A stretch of 29,267 nt of DNA from Glomus cerebriforme (GCA_003550305.1 QKYT01000839.1:15969-45235), one strand, 5' to 3'. Counted from the stretch's first letter, positions 9,248 to 20,694 are shown. The notes: generated by a model from the letters alone, not told the origin. Numbers and translations are program-made.

Positions 9248-9346
9248 CTATATATTAAGTAATGATTTTTTTTAAAAAAAAACATAAGAAATATAAGTAA
9301 AACATATTTATAAACGTTATAAATTTTTTTTTTTAAAACAATTTAC
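9248..9346 (-). other. Probable 5' UTR intron of the cysteine-rich gene
   Basis: On the minus strand a consensus donor (AAAGAG followed by GTAAAT) and an AT-rich intron lead to the acceptor ATATATAG just before AAAATGG. The broken paralogue has the same arrangement: AGAAG followed by GTAAAT, and an AG immediately before AAAATG. The positional conservation between copies supports a real intron next to the start codon. Confidence 0.5.
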
Positions 9347-9862
9347 CTCTTTTAAAATAATGTAGAGCCTTGAATTTATTTTCGTTATAAATTATTCTAA
9401 ATATCGAATAGATCTTGTAAAATAAAATAAAACAACGTTAATGTTATTAAAAAATCTAACAAGAGAAATTGATTTTTATGAATTACCTTTCTTTTTTTAT
9501 TTAGATTTCGAGTGAAAGAAAAAAAAAGGAAAGTATAGTCTTTATATATATTCTTCATTAAGATATGATATTTGTTTTACATTTATTAATTTAATCATCA
9601 AATTATAGATTTTTTTTATAATGATATGATGATAAAAAAAATTTTTTTAAAATGATTTGATCAATATAATAAATTAACATTTAAACAATATTTATTATTT
9701 TATTATTTCATCAGATCTGATTCAAATGATGCTTTGAGCCTCCAAACACGAGCCATTTATGTTAACTCGGGCCAAGTTTAGTGTCGGCCCGAATTAAATT
9801 TTTACAAGTTTTACATTAATACATAATGTAAGAAAAACAATAATAGTAATAACATTTTTTTT
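9347..9862. other. AT-rich intergenic between the two cysteine-rich copies
   Basis: It holds the probable upstream exon and promoter of the 8957-9244 gene; tatatataaaga on the minus strand near 9545 is TATA-like. At 9740-9800 there is a GC-richer patch (aactcgggccaag, gtcggcccgaatt) resembling a transposon end. No other gene is seen. Confidence 0.35.
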
Positions 9863-10084
9863 TTAGCAAGGACTACAATAATGATCACTATGCATCCGCA
9901 ATCACGCAGACCATAATCTTCAGTTGGAATAGAGCCCACGGAATTACATTGGAAAAGATCGTTAAGAGCATAATCACCAATCATAGCGCTACCACAAACG
10001 CGACCTGCGTTATAGCATGTGCATTCCGAATTTATATTATTGGAGAATAAGATGATAGAAAAGATCAAAGATGAGGTATCACAT
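9863..10084 (-). pseudogene. Broken second copy of the cysteine-rich secreted protein
   Basis: Translation of this region aligns with the 8957-9244 product: ILFSNNINSECTCYNAGRV against ILFSNNVYSECKCYTMGRV, then QCNSVGS...TEDYG and a DCGC block. Two breaks are visible. At the 5' end the positional ATG (10082-10084) runs straight into TGA, because the signal-peptide frame is shifted relative to it; the frame that aligns has TTG where the live copy has an internal ATG. At the 3' end the frame shifts just after the CGC block: the matching tail, ending in Cys-Ser-Pro-Cys and a stop at 9863-9865, lies in another frame, which fits a one-base deletion (or equivalent) near 9889. The 5' UTR splice pattern is retained. 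It is most likely a pseudogene; two assembly errors are the alternative. Confidence 0.7.
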
Positions 10085-12367
10085 TTTCTTATATATATAC
10101 TTAAAAATAATCAGAAATTAAAATTTTATTGTGATAATTTTTTTAATAAAAAGAAGTCATTATAAATTTACCTTCTTTTCATAAAAAAAAAAAAAAAGAA
10201 AAGATTTTCATGATATGAAGGTATATTTTTTTATTATAAAATTTTTTAATTTTTATTTTCTTTTATATATAAATCATTATGTGAATAAACACCAAAAAGA
10301 AATATTAGCATGTGAACGAGACCTGAGATACCTTAAAGGAAGAGAAACTTAAACGCAGTGAATCCGGTTATATATACAATTATGCATTATACAATATCTG
10401 GTATGTATATAACATACTTTTGATATATCATTACGTATTTGAAAAATGATATATTAAAATGAAAATAGAAATTTGATACCGTAAAATAATTTGGAGTTTC
10501 TTTCATTTTCTCTAGAAGAAGCGAGTAACTTCCAAAAATTATTAATACGGTACGTCGATTATTGATCGATATACACCATCTTTTTTGCCAAGGCCAAATT
10601 GAAGGACCGAAATTACATGAGAACTTATGTTTATTATATTAATGATATTCAATACACATGTTATTACATAATTTTGGTTTCCATGAATCCTGACCTATAA
10701 CCGGTTGACTAACCAATTAAGGATTCTTGGCGCTTTTGAATTAAACCATAAACATAATACATTTTAATTGATTTTCGGAAGTTCCGAAATTTTTTAAACT
10801 AAGGAACTAAAATGCTTAAACTTAAACGGGATGTTTAAGAATATAATTATGGTGATAATATTTGTTTAGTTGAATCCGTAGCAGATCTATGATTAATCAT
10901 AAATTATTATTATGTATAATGGTGATTCCTAATTAAAAAAAAATATCGGTAAAGTTAATTGAGATAAATTACTTTTTTAGAAAAAAATCTTTTTAATATC
11001 GTAATACATTACGCACCATAATTATTTTTTCATGTGAAAGATGATCCGTTTTTAATAATAATAAATTAATATTAAAACCCGAATATGGAAAGCAATATAT
11101 CGATCATAAAATAGAATAAGAGTAAAGGGAGTATAATAACATCACATAACAGGTTAATTTAATCGACTTTGGAGATCTAATATTCACTATATTCCCTTAA
11201 TAGATCATTTCAAACCAACAAAATTAATATGACAAGGAAAACTTTCTAACGAAAAACATAATTAGTAAGAATTTAGAAACAAATTTTGGAATTTTTTTTT
11301 TTTCTTTTTGACTATGTAATGTAAACACAGATAAGCCTTAGGCTTAGCTTTATCTAATTGTATTTAGTAATGACAACGAAGATCATGACTAAAATTTCGG
11401 AACGTTTAATGGGCATTTAAACGCCAAGAATATTAAATACAGTTATGGTTTCGTCATAATTATTTCTAAAAACAAAAAAGTTTCGGTGATAAAATTTAAA
11501 TCAAAAAATTATCTCATCAAATCATCCGATATTCGGCATCTTTTTTATTATAAATTTTTTTCCTCTCGCCATCACAATTTCATTCCCAATTAGAGTGATC
11601 GTATGATCTTCACCCTCAGAAATTTCCCCAACTCTTGGCATACATAAATACATACTGTAATTATGTATTATTTCTTGGCTATATTAACGCCAAGTTGGGA
11701 AACCATGATAGTTCTAGAAATCTTTACTTGGCGTCAAAAAAATTTTTTTTTTTCTTTTTCCCGATTAATCTTTGGGTAAATCAGTCGATGTTTCTAAATA
11801 CCCCCTTTTTGTAACTATGACTCTATAATAATATGGTATCTTGATAGCTAAAAAAATCATGGGACAGGGTTTATTGGCCGAAAGTTAACAATAATAAAAC
11901 AATACCGATGAAATAGTATGTGATTACTTAATAATATATATAGAAGAAAACCAGACAATGAAATGTATTTAAACTTAATTAGGTGATCCTGTTACCGAAC
12001 ACAAAATGAAAAGGTCATGCCATTTCCATATATATTCGATAAAGTAAATCATTGAATCAATTATCTATAAATATTGCGCGGTTTTCGTCCTAAATTAAAT
12101 ATAAAATTTCCTTCCGAAATTTTGTTTTACGTTAATCAATTATTAATAAAAAAAAAAAAATCATCGTTCGAAATTTTTTTTTTTTCAACGAAAAAAAAAT
12201 ATATAAAGAAGCCAAAAAAATTTTCTATTTTAATGAAATATTTGTAATATATATATATACATATACATATATATAAGAAAAAACACAAAAATATTTTTTT
12301 TTTTTAAAAAAAAAAACAAATAACTTAAAGTTCAAATTATATTATCTTCAAATTATATTATAAAAAA
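10085..12367. other. 2.3 kb AT-rich region without recognised genes
   Basis: No protein-like frame on either strand. The word TTGGCG/CGCCAAG or a close variant recurs about six times between 10727 and 11733. One inverted pair (ccaactcttggc at 11629 and gccaagttggga at 11691) flanks a 50-base loop. A TATA-like ctataaatattgcgcgg sits at about 12064, about 300 bases before the assembly gap, so a promoter directed into the gap is conceivable. (TA)n and A/T homopolymers increase towards the gap. Confidence 0.35.
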
Positions 12368-12787
12368 NNNNNNNNNNNNNNNNNNNNNNNNNNNNNNNNN
12401 NNNNNNNNNNNNNNNNNNNNNNNNNNNNNNNNNNNNNNNNNNNNNNNNNNNNNNNNNNNNNNNNNNNNNNNNNNNNNNNNNNNNNNNNNNNNNNNNNNNN
12501 NNNNNNNNNNNNNNNNNNNNNNNNNNNNNNNNNNNNNNNNNNNNNNNNNNNNNNNNNNNNNNNNNNNNNNNNNNNNNNNNNNNNNNNNNNNNNNNNNNNN
12601 NNNNNNNNNNNNNNNNNNNNNNNNNNNNNNNNNNNNNNNNNNNNNNNNNNNNNNNNNNNNNNNNNNNNNNNNNNNNNNNNNNNNNNNNNNNNNNNNNNNN
12701 NNNNNNNNNNNNNNNNNNNNNNNNNNNNNNNNNNNNNNNNNNNNNNNNNNNNNNNNNNNNNNNNNNNNNNNNNNNNNNNNNNNNNNN
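12368..12787. other. Assembly gap, 420 N
   Basis: 420 consecutive undetermined bases. The left side ends in A and T runs; the right side resumes with a long A run followed by (TA)n. The size may be an estimate. Confidence 1.
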
Positions 12788-12790
12788 AAA

Positions 12791-12821
<31 letters not shown>

Positions 12822-12823
12822 TT

Positions 12824-12971
12824 TTATTATCGTTTCTCGTTTCTGAAAAATTACTTAAAAAATAAATTAGGAAACGGACTACTCAGAATTCTATTTAATA
12901 TGGTAATAATAAAGTTCTACTAGTAGATAAAAACCGGTCAAGAAACGAGAAATGAAAAAAAAAGATAATAG
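12824..12971. repeat. Short fold-back repeat next to the gap
   Basis: tattatcgtttctcgtttctg (about 12825-12845) faces an inverted aagaaacgagaaatg followed by an A run and gataata (about 12939-12970). The arms are about 30 bases with interruptions and enclose some 90 bases. This is consistent with a miniature inverted-repeat element or relic. Confidence 0.4.
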
Positions 12972-14721
12972 TTAATAATTTTTATGATAGATAATCTTTT
13001 ATGGATAATTTTTAATAAGTAAAATGTTTTATAGAGTATATTTTTTTTTTTTATGTCATCTTTTTTCTTGTAAATAATAAAAACATTTTTGGGTATTTTG
13101 GCCGTTAAAATAATCTAAAAAATATATATACTGTATATTGAAATTATGACATAAGTTATCATTTCCTTCATGTCTGTAAACTGAAACGTAAAAGACAGCT
13201 GATAAATTAAAAATAAACTAATTCATTAATATACAAATGCATTAAACATCATTAGGAAAATTTGATTAATGATGACGAAAAGATGGGCTTCAAAATAAAT
13301 GGCGTTTTTTTTTTTTTGTACTCGTACAGATAAAATTATCAATCATAATATATATTACTTGCATTTGATTGGTTAATTATACTAACATATACTAAACATG
13401 CATCATATGACATTTAAAACCATCACTGCGCTTAAAACTGGTTAGGTTAAATATCTTATTCCCTCATATTATTTAATGTACAAATTATTATTGTTGCTGA
13501 TTTGGTTTAATAATAATTATTTGTGACAATTAATTAAATTCACAACATTCTTAAAAATACTTAAATGTAAATTGTGTGTTCGGAGCTGCTTCTGTACATA
13601 AATAATAATTTATTATCATACATATATAGAAGATAACATATTAATCATGTAATTGATCGATGAATTACGGAAAAACAAGGAATAAATATATTGAAATAAA
13701 CCGACTTTATGCGTTAAATAAAAAACCTTCTCGTAAGAAACCAATTACTGTCGCTAAAACGGGACAGTGTAACAGCATCAAATGATCAATCAATCGAAGA
13801 GATTGTTTCACCAACTAAATTAATTAAATTATTAAATGTTTATCCTTTTTAATGTTTAAGGTTATAACCACTTCGTATTATTTATTGATTTACGAATGTG
13901 AACGGTTTCACTGATCATTAACTTTCGCTAAACTCATAAACGTTAATTATCTTTTGTTTGTCCATACAAATAAGGTAAATCATACAAAAGTAACGAAATT
14001 CCACATGGCTTAGTGAAAAATAGGCTATGTGTGGCTTTGAAATCAATGATTATATATAAGCCATTAATGAGCCTCAAGATTTCGATCGATAAGAAAAATA
14101 TCGTTCGTGTAACGAAAAATCAATTCCAAAAAGTTTTGACTTTTGAATTTGTCATTTAAAAACTTTTTATTAATATTTCTTCAAAATGAATCTTCTTTTT
14201 TTTGACGGATAATAATAAATGCCTATTCCGTTATACAAACAATACAAACACTGCCTCTGATTTAGTTTAATAAAAGGGAGGCTTTGTAAATGAAGAGGCT
14301 ATGTTATACGGAAAAGCCTTATTATCAATCTTTTTTCGTTCGTTTATAAAGAAATTAAAAATTGATCGGAAATTTTATATCGATCGATAATTTAATTATT
14401 CTTTATTAACAATAAATTTCCCGATAGGCTGTGAAAAAATCATTTTATCATTAATAATGTGGCTGCTCTAATGTGGCTTTTTTGAATTTTTCATTTTTTA
14501 CTAATTTTAAATTTGCATTTTTTTTTTGCATCGCCTCAATATAAATAAATTAATTATGAGCGTGAAATAAAGAAAGCCACATTCATTAAGAAAATTCGCG
14601 TCACAAACATTAATTATATTTTTATCATCGCCACGTTTATCTTTTTTAGATTTAAAATTGGGTGCTTTTTTTCTTTTCTTTTTCACATTTCTCATATAAC
14701 AAAATAATTATTCTAATAATT
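12972..14721. other. AT-rich intergenic region
   Basis: No convincing gene in 1.7 kb. Near its end the word aatgtggct occurs twice in direct order (14457 and 14474) and once inverted (14572), giving a small dyad; similar gtggct words recur at 14021 and 15879. The 62-codon minus-strand frame 14507-14695 is lysine-rich low complexity opposite the promoter side of the next gene and is rejected. Confidence 0.35.
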
Positions 14722-14856
14722 ATGAATAAACAAATTTATTTATTTCTACTTGTCATATTTTTCGTAATAAATGTAAATGCTTTACCAGATCCTTATTGGG
14801 ATGAAATACCATTTGAAACGACAACGACATCGACACAAACACCGACACCAACTTGA
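14722..14856 (+). CDS. Small secreted peptide precursor, 44 aa, Thr/Pro-rich tail
   Basis: An ATG at 14722 opens 44 codons ending in TGA. Residues 1-20 are a classic signal peptide: MNKQ, then a hydrophobic core from 5 to 16 (IYLFLLVIFFVI), then NVNA, with cleavage predicted after Ala20. The released peptide is about 24 residues: it starts LPDPYWDEIPFE and continues into a Thr-rich tail ending TPTPT that could be O-glycosylated. There are no cysteines. A longer in-frame start at 14662 would put another hydrophobic stretch in front; I prefer 14722 because it begins the signal peptide cleanly. Function unknown; secretion is inferred. The Asn-Ala then Leu-Pro junction matches the 47-residue peptide at 1898-2041. 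Confidence 0.6.
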   Translation: MNKQIYLFLLVIFFVINVNALPDPYWDEIPFETTTTSTQTPTPT

Positions 14857-16314
14857 TGATGAATTAATTAAATATTGTAAATTATATATTTATGCCTTTT
14901 TTTTTTTGAGTTTCGATTTTTGTGTGTGTCTTTGATTTATAATATTTTTTCATTTTATAATATTTACTCATTTTTGCAGTCCGTTATGATGTAAATTGAC
15001 TATCGAATTACATTATGACTAATTTGGTAAGTGAAACCCATTTCCTTTTTGTTTCAAAATGAATTTATATATGTGATGGGGGCCAATACAATTTATTATT
15101 CTTCTTTCTTTATTTTTATTTTTTTTTGCTTTATCAGACATTTAATTGTCATTTGGGGCCCGCCTAATCAGATATGGTTAGAATCTTTAAATTCGTTTGC
15201 AATTCGCTTATAAAGATTTATCATATACTTTTGATTTCTTTATTATGCGATCTATTTCTAATTTTTTTTTCATGGACAATTTTATGCGATCTATTTGGTT
15301 TTATTGGGACAATTATTATATCATTATCACTTTAACATTCTTATACTTACCGATTTTCTTTCTTTTCATATATATATAAAAAACTTCAATCAATACACAA
15401 TCTTTCAATTATATTTGGACATTCTTTTTTTTTCTTTACTCATTATTATTATCATTAATGTTGCATTATTTTTTTTTCTTGATGTCATTTATGGTTTATT
15501 TGATTCTTCTGCATTTTTTTTTCCTTTTTAAAATTTATTATATTTTTTTTTTACAAATCACTTTTTTTTGCAATCTCAATCATGCACAAATTTCTTTTTA
15601 TTACATAAAAGAACCGTAATAAATTTTATTTATATAGTTTTAAATGAAATATTGTTAACTACTATGAAAATAGAACTCGTATATAATTAAATAATGTTGT
15701 TTCCAGAAAGATCCCTAGAAATTATTAATGAATTGTGAATTATATACTAAAAAAGATCTAATTGGTCAAATTTATATTATTGCGGTCAGTTTCGGAATAA
15801 AAGATACTGTAATAACACCAAAAAAAAGTCAAACATTAAAATCAGCTCATTTTATTATAAATATAAAATTTTGTTTTTGTGGCTTCTAATTCCTAATCGG
15901 ATTCTTACTACAACGTGTTTGATGCGTAGTCACGTGAGCATAAATGAAGAACTTTCCCTTTTGGTCACCATATTTTTGTCATATTTGAATATAAAGAGAA
16001 AACACGTTTAGTAAGATACTGAAAGAGGCTTGCAATAATGTGAATCATAAACGGATATGAATAAATAATGTGTGGGAGCTTAAGCCACACTTAATTTAAT
16101 TTTTTTTTTGCAAATTTTTTCCCCCAAATTTATATAATTAAAGTGGGTCGGATTATATTTTCAAACTTCCGATAAACGTATATAAATACTGTGGACTCTT
16201 TTTTTTTAAATATTGTTATCCTTTTGATTCCGTTTTCTTATATATTTTTTTTTTTAAAAAAAAATAAAATAAAACAAAATAAAACATTCTTTAAAAAAAT
16301 AAAAACTTTCTTTA
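14857..16314. other. T-rich intergenic region downstream of the secreted peptide
   Basis: Very T-rich on the plus strand. Several 60-80 codon frames between 15031 and 15531 consist almost only of Phe, Ile, Leu and Tyr from T runs and overlap each other, so they are rejected. The 3' UTR of the peptide gene probably lies in the first 100-200 bases. A TATA-like gtatataaatac is at 16179-16190. Confidence 0.35.
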
Positions 16315-16476
16315 ATGATGTCATATACTAATATCAACATTAACTCTAACACAGAAAGAGATGTATTAACAAAAAAATTTATTTTATATTTAACGACAAT
16401 CTCTTTTGTCGTAACTTACATTCGTACATATCCGGAATTCTTTAATAAAGAAATTTTACAATTATCTTTCACTTAA
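16315..16476 (+). CDS. Short unrecognised ORF, 53 aa
   Basis: A frame of 53 codons starts at tandem ATGs 125 bases downstream of a good TATA-like box (16179-16190). It has a more balanced composition than its surroundings: a polar N-terminus (SYTNININSNTERD), then a hydrophobic stretch at about residues 23-37. Splice-like signals follow (acceptor near 16497, donor near 16534), so it could be the first exon of a small gene, but no joined frame I tried stays open. It may equally be chance. Confidence 0.2.
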   Translation: MMSYTNININSNTERDVLTKKFILYLTTISFVVTYIRTYPEFFNKEILQLSFT

Positions 16477-16818
16477 AAAAAAGATTCAGTTTACAGAAAG
16501 AATCTTTGTTGCAACAAATTCGCGAATGATGAGGTAAAATCATTTATTTATTTATTTATTTTTGTTTTAGTGCTCTTTTTTTTATAAAAAAAATGTTAAG
16601 ATTTTATTTACAAAAAAAAATCTTTTTTTTTTTTTTTTTCTTATAGAAGAATGCTTTGGATATAATAATAAATGATGATTGTGATTCAAATTCATCATAT
16701 GCACAAGTAACTTTTTGCCATATTTTATCCCCTTTTTTAATGTCTTTTAAACAAATATATTTCATTAGTTATAATTTTAAAAAATGAACCAAATAATAAA
16801 AATAGTTTTGATGATTTC

Positions 16819-16854
<36 letters not shown>

Positions 16855-17096
16855 TGTGAACTTTAACAATTTGTCAAAATAGCACTATTTTTATTTCTTA
16901 ACGATGGTAATAGGGATCGTATTTTTTTTTAGCCAGGATGCTAATTCGAAAATGCTTTTCCTTATATGATTTTTTTTTTGGAGTAATAATAATATCGTAT
17001 AATTATTATTAATATTTTTTTTAACATATAAATAAAAAAAAATTATGTATAATAAATAATCAATTAAATACATCTTATAATGTTATTGGCTATAAA

Positions 17097-17303
17097 TTGA
17101 TCAACATAATACAAACCTATTTTAAGATTATTTACGATGGTAAGAACTTCAGGAGAAATTCAACCAACTTAACCTTCTACATTTCAGAAAGTAAACCTTT
17201 CAACCTTTTATTCTTATTTAAAAAGGAATCATATGGTGAAGAACTACATTATTATAATATTTCAAAGTTGGTTAAATCATTTAAAAATGGTTTTCATTGA
17301 TTT
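17097..17303 (+). pseudogene. Coding-like fragment, plus strand
   Basis: An open stretch without an ATG start (it opens at TTG). Its translation has protein-like composition, with words such as IIYDGKNFRRNSTNLTFYIS and FKKESYGEELHYY. I do not recognise it. It is the first of several plus-strand coding-like fragments up to about 20.8 kb and is probably part of one or more decayed genes. Confidence 0.3.
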
Positions 17304-17571
17304 ATTTTAAAGATTTTAGAGGGAAAAAAATTATGATTATTTAATATTGTAATATTGATTTCCTTTAATGTACAGTAATAAATGAGGTAAGTTTATTTTA
17401 GGGGAAAAGGAGTTTTTTTTTTAAAACGGTAATACACGAATTAATTAATTTTTATTTAAGAAATGTCTAAAGCATTTGTTTGAGTTTGGACGTTGGATGA
17501 TTTTAAAACTAGCTTCTATCAACGGTCTCGTTGTATGTCTATAAACAATTATTATTATTATATAAACAGTA

Positions 17572-17625
17572 GCGGCGGGAAACGCTAATGTTGAAGAACA
17601 ATATCATAACGCTTATATAATGTAA
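17572..17625 (+). pseudogene. Possible Sel1-repeat fragment
   Basis: Eighteen codons read AAGNANVEEQYHNAYIM and then stop. The spacing of Ala, Gly-Asn-Ala, Gln-Tyr and Asn-Ala resembles one Sel1-like repeat (consensus A..G...AQ..LG). Sel1 proteins are abundant in Glomeromycotina. A single repeat is weak evidence and this may be coincidental. Confidence 0.25.
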
Positions 17626-17768
17626 TCTTTTGAAAAAAAAGGTTATTTTTATATGATCAAAATTAAGTTGATATCATTCATGTAAATGATTTAAAATTGT
17701 ATTTACTAATTCAATCTAATTTACTTTAATTTATTTATCATTTTCGATCATATATTCATAACGGGTGA

Positions 17769-17990
17769 TTAGTTGGAGGAATAGGAAATTCTGAAACAAA
17801 TGAAATTAGTATTCTCAAGAAGCTGAACGGTGAAATTATTACTAGAAAAGTGTCCTCTGATAAAGAAACTGTAAGATCATTAATGGAATTTAGGTTAGTG
17901 AAATATCATTTGGAAATGGGAGAAGTTTTTGTATTGGTTTGTTCGCTAATGAATTTTTTTTTTTTTATTAAAATAGTATTTGAATTTTAA
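17769..17990 (+). pseudogene. Coding-like fragment, possible lost exon
   Basis: An open frame of 73 codons without a start, preceded by an acceptor-like GATTAG. It reads GGIGNSETNEISILKKLNGE and continues through KVSSDKETVRSLMEFRLVK to a homopolymer. The first 55 codons are polar and balanced, unlike chance translation here. The family is unknown; a relic exon is the simplest reading. Confidence 0.3.
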
Positions 17991-18158
17991 AATATCATTT
18001 GAATTTTGAATTATGTTTGAGAGAAAGAAAATGTTATGTCATTTTAACAAAAGAATATTCTGAAAATCTAGTCTTTTCGATTTGGTATGTAAAGAAATTT
18101 TCTTCGTTTGTAATTCTGGATTAATCATGAAATGAATTTTGTATTTGTTGGTGGCCTA

Positions 18159-18342
18159 GTGTTTCGGATGAAGCTATTTTTCAAAATCCTAAACGTTTCG
18201 TCCATGTTTCATCCAGTATAACAGATAATCCGAAACATTCGAAATGTGTTTCGGATGAATTAATCCATTTTTCAAAATCCGAACTGTTTCGCTCATGTTT
18301 CGTCCAGTATAAGCCGAAATTATCCGAAACCTCCGAAACCTT
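18159..18342. repeat. Two tandem copies of an 87-bp unit rich in TTTCGG / CCGAAA
   Basis: A unit beginning gtgtttcggatgaa at 18159 is repeated at 18246. Shared words follow in the same order: tttttcaaaatcc, tttcgtccatg or tttcgctcatg, cagtataa, then atccgaaac. Each unit starts with TTTCGG and ends with CCGAAA, so it is also a weak inverted repeat. It is likely a remnant of a DNA element with subterminal repeats. Confidence 0.55.
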
Positions 18343-18905
18343 AATTTGAAAATGTATTGTAGATCATATTAATTTCGCCTGTTCCGCCTGAAACATTTTA
18401 TTGCAATATGTAAAGCTAAAGTGGGCAAATTATGGAGTTTATTGTATTAATACATACCTTTTTAGATTTAATAATAAAATTTTTTTTAAAGGAATTTTCA
18501 TTTAGTTCATTGAAAAGAGTTTCTGTTTCTGAGTATTTACTTGGTTGGGCGAAAATGATATATTTGAATGTTATTATTCATTCAATGACTTTATATATGT
18601 GGAATTACGATCATTTTATTTAAAGTTTAATAAATTCAGTGATGTTATATTCCACAAGATTAAATTGGGAATTACGCCAACACACAAGCAAATAGTTTTT
18701 GTTTGATATAGCGTGCAAGAGGTTCCTACATAATAATTTTTTAGATTCTACTTATTATATTAAAATCGAATTTTAATGAATATACATGAATGTATAATTT
18801 TTTTTACTTTACACATGTATATTTTTTTATTTAATTTTTTATTTTATTCATGATATTAATTTAGTATAAATGTATAATGTAGTAACATTATTATTGTCAA
18901 AAGGA

Positions 18906-19239
18906 TTGTTTGAATGAAAAGCCAAATAAACATTCCGATGTTAATGTTAATAAGCAATGAGTTATCTGTGATGATTCTACATTATCTAACGTAGAAATGC
19001 AACATGTTTTACACGAAGTCAAAGCCCGCTTACAAAAGAGCTTGTTGAAGGCGTGCTTGGATATTAATATTCGTCATTCCGCGGCGTTTTTTTTTTTTCG
19101 TCTCTTTCAATTGAAAAATCTCGATATAAGTTGGGATGAAGTTTCTTTTATTTCTGTAATTAAGAAAAATTATGAGATTTATTTTTCCCAAAGACGTGGC
19201 TTATTAATCAAATCGTGGAGTATATTGAGTATATTGTGA
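18906..19239 (+). pseudogene. Decayed coding fragment with an in-frame stop
   Basis: One frame reads KDCLNEKPNKHSDVNVNKQ, then TGA (18958-18960), then VICDDSTLSNVE and on from an ATG at 18997 with HEVKARLQKSLLKACLDIN, closing at 19237-19239. Sequence on both sides of the stop is protein-like, so it appears to be a nonsense-broken gene. A poly-T inside it produces a Phe run typical of slippage. No family is recognised. Confidence 0.35.
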
Positions 19240-20694
19240 ATTCTAAATTTGGAATACATGGAGTAGTTGTAAGTGTACTAACTAGATCAACTAGATTACA
19301 CGTCACGTCGAGTTGAAAAATTTTATAAATTATAACTCTTTTTCCGGATGAGAATAGTGGATCTTTTTGCAATTTGTCTCTATTATGATAGTTTAAATGA
19401 AATTCTGGGAAATTATGGAATGTGACGTGTTATTCATAACTGTTTCCGTGATATATTATTTAACACACCCAGTAACTTTTTTTTATACTTTTTATAGAAT
19501 GTTCTATATGATGACAATTCTCTAACGTCATAATTCGATATCATGATATAATTAGCAAATAAAAAATGATAAAGAAATCGAAAGTTGAATTATTAATAAT
19601 AAGGATTTTAACAAATATAAATTACTGTATCAATTAATTTCTTCATTACAATCATAATGAATTAAGAGAAATTTTGGAAGATGAACTCGAGGATGGTGAA
19701 ATTCGTAAATAGTTTAGAAGAAGGTGATTGAAGATGGTAGCCAAATAAGATTCGAGAATATGATTTTATGGAAATATATCATATTTGTTACCGGTTAATA
19801 GTATAATTATTATCCTTTTATTTTTAGGCAGAATATTCTTTTCTTTTCACGCGAAATTCATTCTTTTTTTTTCTTTGAAAATGAACAATCATTAAAAAGA
19901 TTCTGTTGTTGTAACAGATCGTAATAATATTAATAAAAACTTTTAAGTACTTGAAGTACTTGAAGAGTAATGGACATGGATGGCTTGGATCTGAGTTAAG
20001 TTTTATTTGTTATTGGGGAATTGCTTCTTACAGTATTTCTGATCGGATTAGCTAAAATTTATATATTTGATATTTTTGCAAGATATGTACTATGACTAGT
20101 GTTTAATTTATAATATACATACTATGTCTCAATTGATTCATGTTTAATTGAGAAAAATTTGTACATTTTGCATATATAATATATATACACACTAATGAAA
20201 TAGTTGATCTTATATTTAAGGATATGAATAAAGGAAATGAAAATATGTACAAACAACATACAGTATTGTTGAATATCTCGCTAAACAAAATTAAACATGA
20301 AGAGTCATAGTATATATATTTAACATAAAATCATGCATTATTTTGTTTAATTTGAGTCATATTAAATAATTTACGCTCACGCAATATTTTTGATTATTTT
20401 TCTATTTTTACTATGATACAAACAAGTCATAATATATATATCATATGCAATATAATAAGTCAGAGTATTTCTTAACATCCGATACCCCATTCCCTCGTTT
20501 GCATTATATATATCACTATGACTCGTGTTATATCAATTTTTATTATATGAGAAATATTTTGCGTGACGCGTAAAATATATGCTATGACGAAGAATATGTA
20601 TTATGACTCATGTTATTTATTAGAATATTTTGCTAAAAAAATGAATTGTAGTGTGTCACAATAAATCAATAACTCTTTTTTTTATTCTTTATAG
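19240..20694. other. AT-rich region with a short fossil and repeated TGACTC words
   Basis: A short open stretch at 19644-19712 reads HYNHNELREILEDELEDGE and ends at TAG; it resembles a lost exon. From about 20090 to 20610 the words TATGACT/AGTCATA recur, including TGAGTCA (20354) and TGACTCA (20602). acacgtcac (19297) and gtgacgtgt (19421) form a distant dyad. No gene can be supported. Confidence 0.3.

Noticed and set aside
14507..14695. Lys-rich minus-strand frame
   Set aside because: A/T-run composition, overlaps the upstream region of the 14722 peptide gene, no support.
15031..15531. Three overlapping 60-78 codon frames
   Set aside because: Almost purely Phe/Ile/Leu/Tyr from T-rich DNA, mutually overlapping; no start or domain evidence.
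20103..20288. 61-codon minus-strand frame
   Set aside because: Lies in repeated TATGACT words; composition typical of chance AT translation.
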